In this document: positions 57,601-64,000 of the stretch, piece after piece | Layout: each line of letters begins with the position of its first letter | Position numbering within the stretch: the first letter of the stretch is position 1 | DNA from: Lepisosteus oculatus | Taxonomy: Eukaryota > Chordata > Actinopteri > Semionotiformes > Lepisosteidae | Direction of reading: 5' to 3' | DNA: 64,000 bases | Assembly (NCBI RefSeq): GCF_040954835.1 | Contig: NC_090697.1 | Coordinates: 42,592,788 to 42,656,787, forward strand | Translations under genes and position numbers: made by a program | Notes under the pieces: model-generated | Database searches by the model: none | What the model saw: the letters and a program-made list of their open reading frames with translations, nothing else | Told to the model about the DNA's origin: nothing

Positions 57601-60600
57601 GAGTGTGCAGACTTTCTGGAGGGACAGTATTATAAAACAACGTAATCCAGTTTATTATAACAAACATACTTACTATTTTCCATAACTGCAGCTGCAACAA
57701 AAGATTTCCTTCTGAACAGTTCCTTGTTTTCCTTGAAGTCTTGCCTTGCTAGATAAGTACTAAAATGAAATGTAGGCCACCAGTCTTTTCTCAGCTTCCA
57801 CTCTTCATCAACAAAATGGAAACAATCCCTATGAACAAAACAAAATGGAATTTGATAAGGCAAAGTGACAAGAAAATGTTTTTGTTGTTGTTTTATTGTA
57901 TTAGACAGACATTATACACACCTCTTGTTATTCTCCAGCTTGTGCAATGTGCACACAGTGAAATATAGCTCCTGTTTTGCTCTTCTTATAGTGTCCTATT
58001 TTTTATTGCAAATGTCTCATTTTTTTAAAATGGAATATTTTAATATACCCTTGAATGCTTAAATTAAACACCTTTGCGGGTGAAACACAAAGTGTCAGTA
58101 ATTAGCCTAAAGTAAAATCAAAATCTAACATATGGTGATAGCAAAGTATTAATTCTCCTCCCTTCCTAAGACGATATGAGGTGGAAGTATCTTCTACAGC
58201 GCATTTCATCCATGCTTCCTTGCAAGTTGGTTGAGGATCAAATTTTGCCACAGACGTTTTTGGTCAGGACTTTGAAACCGCCACTCAAGAATGTTCACTT
58301 CTGTTTTGTTAAGCCACTCCAGCATATCTCTGGCCTTGTGCTTTGTGTCATTTTTCTGCTAAAATCCTTTGCCATACGTTTGTAATATCACTTAAATGCT
58401 TTATTACGGTTTAATTTAGTAACATCTTCCTTCTTGTTATGCTGCCATACAGGTTGGATTTCTGGAGTGACTGTCATATTGTTGACTCACAGACGTGCCA
58501 CATCTCAGCTTCCCCTTCATGTTGGCATCCCTAGCTAGTGTCCTCTTTGCCCAGATGTTCAATTTGGAGAGTCAGCCTGATCACAACGTCTGGATGTTAC
58601 TGTACACCGTCCCCCTTCTTATGATCGGCTTCTTAATGATCATGCTCAAAGAGTTATCTAGTTCCAGGGCTCTTGTTGTTCAGTAGCAAGAGAAGGATTC
58701 CCTGTCTCAGCCAATTGATATGATGCCTGGACAACTGTGGCCTCATAACAAGGAATTGTGATCACCAGCAGACTGACACCATAACCAAGGTTCAATGTAG
58801 AAAATATCGGAACTTTATGGTTCCACTTTCCCTTTGAATGAGCTTCTTTCCTGACTGAGTCACTCAAGAGTTGAATAATCTGGAATTGTTGACTTCTACA
58901 AGAAACACTTGAAACAAACTGGCCAATTTAGAAGGATCTAGATAGGTAAAGCTGCACTGCAAAGACTACTGCTTTACATTGCAAGACCTTTACTGTCACC
59001 TACTCTCATCTTCAGGGAAGCTTGCATGCAAAGTAATAGGTTTTCTCTGTAGTCCTTCATAATAGGAAATGCAACTAAGCAGAAACAAAGCAAATTTAAA
59101 AAAGCATTGATTCCTGAAACCTACCTTTACATCCAGTAATGGAATTCATCAGGCACATTGACAACTATCAGTATGAGTGGCTAATCTAAATAAAAAGGAC
59201 ACCATCACAGTCCTAAGAACTTTATATATCATTAATAAAATCTAAATTAAAACAGAAAGGTTTAGTTATGCTATTCATTCTTTTACACTTAAAGCTATTT
59301 TAAAAGCCACTGTGGTTGAACATCATGCTAAGAAAAATGTAATTAATGCTCATGTTATAATATTGAAAAATGTCCTCCTTATTTGAATGTCAGATTTTGT
59401 ATTTTTTTTATTAGGAAATGATTTCTTACTTTTTCTTGAGCAGTTTGATGATTTCCCCCAGACAAATCCATGCATCCGGATTATTTTTCCAGCTGCTGTA
59501 GTCAAGCAGACTAAAAATTACCTTTACAGATTCTTGGAGATGTTGTGACTCCCCTGAAAATAAAAAGTAAAATTATATTTAAGTTGAGAACAATTAGAAG
59601 AGGGACAGTGCTTATAACATTGAAATGTTAAGAATCAGAAATAAAAGCATGTTATTTATAAACTGAAGTTAAAATTGGTATTTTGGCCATTACTAGAAAA
59701 AAAAGAACTTCATAAATAAAGCTATATATTACACTTAAACCAAGTAAACCTGTAAATAAATTTACTGAAGTGATACCCAGATTCAAGATGCACATTCTAC
59801 AGCATTAAGTTTGTATTTTTATTACACACGTTTTTTCTAAACTTTTCTGGGGGAAATGGTCTGACCTAATCCATATTTATTGGTCATTTGGAATGTCTTA
59901 TTTTTTTCAATCAATCATAACATTTTAACTTGGTGGTGAAAAAGTTCACACAAAATACCCTAGCTCAGGCATCCTGGTCTTGGCCCTAGTTGTAGCTTTT
60001 CTACAATTTATTGCCTACTGGAGCCATTAGTAATTTCATCACCAATATCCACAAACACAACAGATTCAAGGAAACCTTTATAAATAAGTGAAAATACCTA
60101 TTAATATACTCCTCACATTTAGAACCCATTTAATATGCTGATCCACAGAATATCATGGTTCACAGCGTCAAATTACCTGTGCTGTGTGCTTCTGGATTGC
60201 AAGGCAAATGTTCAATATCACGACAGTGTTCACACCCATGCCATTATTGTATCTCAGTGATCATATATTTTGTGCTAAGATTATGTAATGTTTGCTAAGG
60301 AATTTTTAGCCTGAAAATGTATTTTTAAAATCCTACCTTGAATTGTTTCAATTGCTTTGTCTCTTAAAACTATCTTACTATTATATCTACATACATGTAA
60401 TGCTCTACATATCCTTAAAATGTAACAGTTGTACAGAAGATAAATAACTACGATTTTTCAAGTAAATTTGGAAACCTTTGTACAGCTGAGAACAGATAGG
60501 AACCATACATGGGTCATGAAAAAGTTAACAGCATTTCATTAATAACATCATAACATCTATCTTTTTGTGGATTTTACAAATTTCAAATGTTTGTTACTTT

Positions 60601-62227
60601 GCTACTAAACCTTACCTTAAAATAGCCTTACCTGACTTAAGCAGAAGAGAAGAAAATTCCAACATCAGTTCATGACTGGGGACTAAGGCATGTAAAATCT
60701 ATTTAAAAAAAGCAAGGCATACATTTACCATTAAATATATTAACATACAAACATATACAGTGCCTTGCGAAAGTATTCGGCCCCCTTGAACTTTTCAACC
60801 TTTTGCCACATTTCAGGCTTCAAACATAAAGATATAATTTTTTTATTTTATGTGAAGAATCACCAACAAGTGGGACACAATTGTGAAGTGGAACGAAATC
60901 TATTGGATTTTTGAAACTTTTTTAACTAATAAAAAAATGAAAAGTGGGGCGTGCAAAATTATTCGGCCCCTTTACTTTCAGTGCAGCAAACTCACTCCAG
61001 AAGTTCAGCGAGGATCTCTCAATGATCCAATGTTGTCCTAAATGAATGATGGTGATAAATAGAATCCACCTGTGTGTAATCAAGTCTCTGTATAAATGCA
61101 CCTGCTCTGTGATAGTCTCAAAGTTCTGTTGAAAGCGCAGAGAGCATCATGAAGACCAAGGAACACACCAGGCAGGTCCGTAATACTGTTGTGGAGAAGT
61201 TTAAAGCCGGATTTGGATACAAAAAGATTTCCCAAGCTTCAAACATCCCAAGGAGCACTGTGCAAGGCCGAATACTTTCACAAGGCACTGTATATATATA
61301 TATGAAATATATATTTTTTACCAAAAGACTCGGATCTGCTCTTCTACTGTCTACCCACTCACATATCCCTCAAACAGTACCAGAAGCCCAGAGAATAAGC
61401 TTCACAAATTCAAAGTTCACACATTTGACTAGCTATTTAAAAAAATGTTTGAGACTTAAATTAATAATTGGTTGACTATTTTTTATTTTGATATAACAAA
61501 CAGTTTATGTAGGACTGTGACTTTCCAGCACACAACTATTTTTTTTCTAAACCTGCTTTATAACAAATGTCTGTTAATTACACTAAATTTAATCCTGAAA
61601 ATACCAAAGCCTCAGAATGGTTAAGTTAGATTTAGACAGAAACTTGTCTTTGTAATTTAAATTATCCGAGGTATTTGTTTAAAAAGAGATACGATACTGA
61701 ATATTGATTTAATGTCTTATTAATGTACACTAACAGGTGAAAAAAATATAAAATAATACAATTAATAATATTATAAATACAATAATATACAGCTATGTTA
61801 AAATGTGAAGGTTAATGAAACATCTGACCATGGTTTCACTGGTGTATACAGTATTCTAAAAAAAACAAGCATGAAGTTTGTAGCAACATATGCATATACT
61901 CATGCCACCAATTTCTTAAGGATTCTATGGTGTCTTACATGTTTATTGTTGTATATTCTTAGCAATATATTTTCTGGCATGCCTCCTTCCTGACTTCTCT
62001 GGACACAAAACTACCCTACCACATACTCTAATTATGTTCTCAATCAGCACACTACAGCTCTGCCATACCCTGAGCACCGCCATCAAGGTCTTCTCAGAGG
62101 CCTGGTGTTTTTTTAAGAACTGGTACAGATACACGTGAGCATTTGGATTGGGGGGGAAACTGTTGTCATAAGCATATTCATTCAGGACTTTCAGAGCCTC
62201 ACTTTCATTTTCATAGAAGTCCAGCAT
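51587..62227 (-). CDS. TAF1A: TATA-box-binding protein associated factor, RNA polymerase I subunit A, 3' part (5 exons)
   Basis: The join of minus-strand exons 62069-62227, 60632-60698, 59430-59553, 57674-57828 and 51587-51690 gives the last 202 residues plus stop. TAF1A (TAFI48) is a subunit of the SL1/TIF-IB complex that carries TBP to the rRNA gene promoter in the nucleolus. Landmarks matching the human protein: MLDFYENESEA, NPNAHVYLYQFLK, LVPSHELMLEF, EEWKLRKDWWPTFHFS. All splice sites are GT/AG and phases agree. Exons for the N-terminal part would lie to the right of this window; none is visible in 62228..64000. The gene has the same orientation as HHIPL2 and lies upstream of it, as in human. 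Confidence 0.9.
55195..55240 (-). mobile_element. SINE-like tail fragment
   Basis: CCATCCATCCATTTTCTAAC is the reverse complement of the same SINE-like tail; only about 45 bp can be assigned. Confidence 0.45.
55310..55535 (+). repeat. Dispersed repeat, copy 2 (same family as 1585..2000)
   Basis: Shares ATTCCTTACACTTATGTAGC, CAAAGCGCTTTACAGGTAAT, CAGCAGCCATAGTGTGCCAG and GATGGGGATTATTAGGAGG with the copy at 1585. It is shorter at its 3' end. Frames across it are not genes. Confidence 0.7.
57434..57629. mobile_element. Short inverted-repeat element (MITE-like)
   Basis: About 196 bp with imperfect inverted ends: TACCGTGCCTACAGAAAG on the left and, in reverse complement, TACTGTCCCTCCAGAAAG on the right (3 mismatches in 18). 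TA-ended termini suggest a Tc1/mariner-related non-autonomous element. It lies just inside a TAF1A intron. Confidence 0.5.
57674..57828 (-). CDS. TAF1A: TAF1A exon with WKLRKDWWPTFHFS motif
   Basis: Acceptor GTTCATAG|GGATTG and donor AAATA|GTAAGT, 155 nt. It codes KDCFHFVDEEWKLRKDWWPT then FHFSTYLARQDFKENKELFR and ends at VAAAVMEN. The EEWxxRKxWWPxFHFS core is the clearest match to human TAF1A in the window. Confidence 0.92.
58190..58900 (-). mobile_element. Decayed Tc1-like transposon
   Basis: The plus strand holds antisense transposase phrases resembling those at 22040..23056 (GGTCAGGACTTTGAAACCGC, TAAGCCACTCCAGCATATCT), followed by a segment with CCCAGATGTTCAATTTGGAG, as in other Tc1-like families. 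Heavily mutated; borders not defined. Confidence 0.45.
59430..59553 (-). CDS. TAF1A: TAF1A exon, 124 nt
   Basis: Acceptor TTTTCAG|GGGAGT and donor AAAAA|GTAAGA. It codes ESQHLQESVKVIFSLLDYSS then WKNNPDAWICLGEIIKLLKK. Similarity to human is moderate (VLFGVLDFAG segment), but length, position and phases fit. Confidence 0.87.
60632..60698 (-). CDS. TAF1A: TAF1A exon, 67 nt
   Basis: Acceptor TTAAATAG|ATTTTA and donor TCAG|GTAAGG. It codes ILHALVPSHELMLEFSSLLL then KS, the counterpart of human ILYQIVPSHKLMLEF. It is too short to appear as an ORF and was found from the expected sequence and phase. Confidence 0.9.
60758..61290 (+). mobile_element. Internally deleted Tc1-like element in a TAF1A intron
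   Basis: 533 bp with 25-bp terminal inverted repeats (60758-60782 and 61266-61290) that differ at one base, flanked by TA, the Tc1 target. An internal copy of the terminal motif (ATTCGGCCCC near 60961) gives an IR/DR-like end. A reading frame from 61149 codes MKTKEHTRQVRNTVVEKFKA then GFGYKKISQASNIPRSTVQG, the first helix-turn-helix of a Tc1-like transposase, and then runs into the right end. The catalytic domain is absent, so it cannot act alone. Confidence 0.9.
62069..62227 (-). CDS. TAF1A: TAF1A internal exon (first one in the window)
   Basis: Acceptor GTTGCAG|ATGCTG and donor CAGG|GTATGG, 159 nt, phase 0 on both sides. It codes MLDFYENESEALKVLNEYAY then DNSFPPNPNAHVYLYQFLKK and ends at AVLR. 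The initial ATG is an internal Met (human has VEMLEFYG here), not a start codon. Confidence 0.9.
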
Positions 62228-63332
62228 CTGCAACGGGAAAATGGACAATAAGAAAATGACCTGCAGATCCAAAATCAAAAAGAAACAGAAAAGATCATAC
62301 CATCACAACATCCTTAAGTGGTGGAACATATTAGCCTTACATCTCTAAAATGTCATATATTTACAAGGATCTGAGCAAATAGTGGTTAGTCATCCATAGT
62401 AAACAACTGTAAATACTGTAAACCCAGTCTGTATAAATGTATTTAGAATTGCTTTGTCTTGTGCTACCCGCCGTAAGATCCGGATCAGGAATTTTAGTTT
62501 AAAACAGCACTGCCTTTTAAACTAAAAGTCACTGGCTATGACTGAACAAGAGGGAGGAGATTCAGGTTTTTATTGCAAGTCTGTTGCTTCTGTTGGGGGA
62601 AGCTGGGAGTTTGTGGAGAGTTTTAGTTGTTCAGTCTGAACAGAAATAGTAAGAGCCAGTGACTCTAGCACATCTAGCACTGTATCATTAAGGTGGCAAG
62701 ATGTATTTCACTGTTTTTACCATCCCTGCACTGAGCCTCAATCATTTTCTACCTCAAAAACTTTTTGGCACTTTGTTTTGGGAGGTTTTCTGTGTTATTG
62801 CTTTTTTTATTGAAAATGAAATATTTTCAGTTCATTGCATTTTTGGACTTATGAAGTTTAACATTTATCCAATGGTTACCAGTACTGAATTTTGCAGTAT
62901 CATAAATTAAAGATACAGTGAAGCACTAAATTACCAGTGTAAGACTTTAATTAGTTTTAGTGACCACTGATGGTTGTCTTCTTGAAAATGCTGAGCATTT
63001 CTAATGCCTAAGCAGTCATCTCTTGATGTGGAGATCCTGAAAAAAGTCCAATATTGTACCAACTGTGCCTCTAGATTCATTGACTCCTTAAGATATAATA
63101 GTCTTTGGAGAAAACTTAAAAGGCAGACCCATGTGCTGCCCTACCACACTGTGATCATAACTACAAAGCTGAACTGATGAGAGTCCTAGATCCTGATCCA
63201 ATTTCGAAAGAGTTTAGAAAGAGTAGTAGCTTTAGGAGCCTTACTTTCTACATAGCAAGTATGTCCAGCGTGGTACAAATGGACACAAAGGATGACTGAC
63301 TCAAACTGGAGAATCCAGTTTTAGACCAGATA

Positions 63333-63809
63333 TTGTCATTTAACACAGTCCCTCGAACAAGGTTTAAACAGACATCATTGACAGAACTATTCAAGGGTTT
63401 TAATTGCTACTATACAGATAGTAAAGGTCCCAAATCTACTATTTCAGCTACACTACAGTATAAGAGGCACAGGGGGCCAAAAGCTGAAAGGCACTATCAA
63501 CACACAACATCAGAACTGACAACTGGGAGAAGACTACTTTTCAGCACATCAACTGGAAAAGTAAGCCCATTCACTGGGCTGATGTATTTCAATGTGAGCG
63601 GTCAGAGAAGGTACAGGATTATCAAAGGTAAACAGAAAATCTCAATGTTGCCCTCTGACCGATTGTCTCTTAACTACTGCACTACTTACAGTTGTGCCTG
63701 CAAATCCAGGAATAGGCATATCAGCCACTTACGAACCCCTAAAACCTTCCTCAATGATGAGGAAGTTGTCCTAAGTGCAATCTCTCCCAATATTCATGCA
63801 ATACAGTAG
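63333..63809 (+). other. Unrecognised 158-codon open frame, antisense within a TAF1A intron
   Basis: The longest open frame not explained by a gene or a recognised repeat. The product would be basic and Ser/Thr-rich, with several Cys late in the sequence (YCTTYSCACK) and no signal peptide, membrane segment or domain I recognise. The direction is opposite to TAF1A. It may be the remnant of a mobile element or a chance frame; I see no promoter or splice context that makes it a gene. Confidence 0.2.
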
Positions 63810-64000
63810 TACCGATATGTGCCTTAACTGCCACCACACTCAAGAGAACTTTTTTAAACCCCTTTTTTCCCCCAACACTATACCAAAATAAAACTATACC
63901 AATTAATATGCCAAAGTTATAGAAAACTCCCACCTAAAAGCAAAAGTGCAGCAATAAAACTTAAAAGAGTATTGATTAGTACAAGACCATTACTTTTGGA

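Noticed and set aside
62228..64000. Search for further TAF1A exons upstream
   Set aside because: No minus-strand segment resembled the expected preceding residues with a donor in phase 0; the next exon is probably beyond the window.

Overview
The window is animal nuclear DNA, most likely from a ray-finned fish. Compact coding exons with GT/AG borders sit inside long AT-rich introns, and the background is full of decayed fish-type transposons (Tc1-like, L2/CR1-like LINEs, tRNA-like SINEs, gypsy-type LTRs). I cannot fix the species from sequence alone. Nothing prokaryotic is present: no operons, no CRISPR, no ribosome binding sites.

Two protein genes can be reconstructed, both on the minus strand. 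HHIPL2 (27228..44637, possibly starting at 44703 or 44721) is complete: nine coding exons whose phases join without a break to give about 847 residues. It encodes a signal peptide, a folate-receptor-like cysteine-rich domain, a glucose/sorbosone-dehydrogenase-like beta-propeller, and a basic Thr/Pro/Lys-rich tail containing a 10-residue tandem repeat. About 7 kb upstream lies the 3' half of TAF1A (51587..62227), five exons giving the last 202 residues of the RNA polymerase I SL1 subunit; its 5' exons lie beyond the right edge. The pair and its orientation match what I know of human chromosome 1q41 (TAF1A followed by HHIPL2, both on the same strand), which supports the orthology calls.

Region 1..27000, downstream of HHIPL2, has no gene I can support. 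It holds LINE and Tc1 relics, a small inverted-repeat element (741..845), a perfect 39-bp hairpin (16195..16282), a decayed tandem duplication (about 13490..15000), and four related solo LTRs (11970..12438, 14296..14863, 17122..17575, 25352..25784), each with a matching 5-bp target duplication. One of these LTRs lies inside a Tc1-like transposase and another inside one unit of the tandem duplication, which gives a relative order of events. Region 44722..51450 between the genes holds SINE and LINE relics and a possible further LTR. TAF1A introns hold an internally deleted Tc1-like element with near-perfect ends (60758..61290) and an unexplained 158-codon plus-strand ORF (63333..63809).

I found no previously undescribed biological system. 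The items most worth a second look are the repeat-bearing HHIPL2 tail, the perfect hairpin, the nested LTR/Tc1 site and the deleted Tc1-like element.
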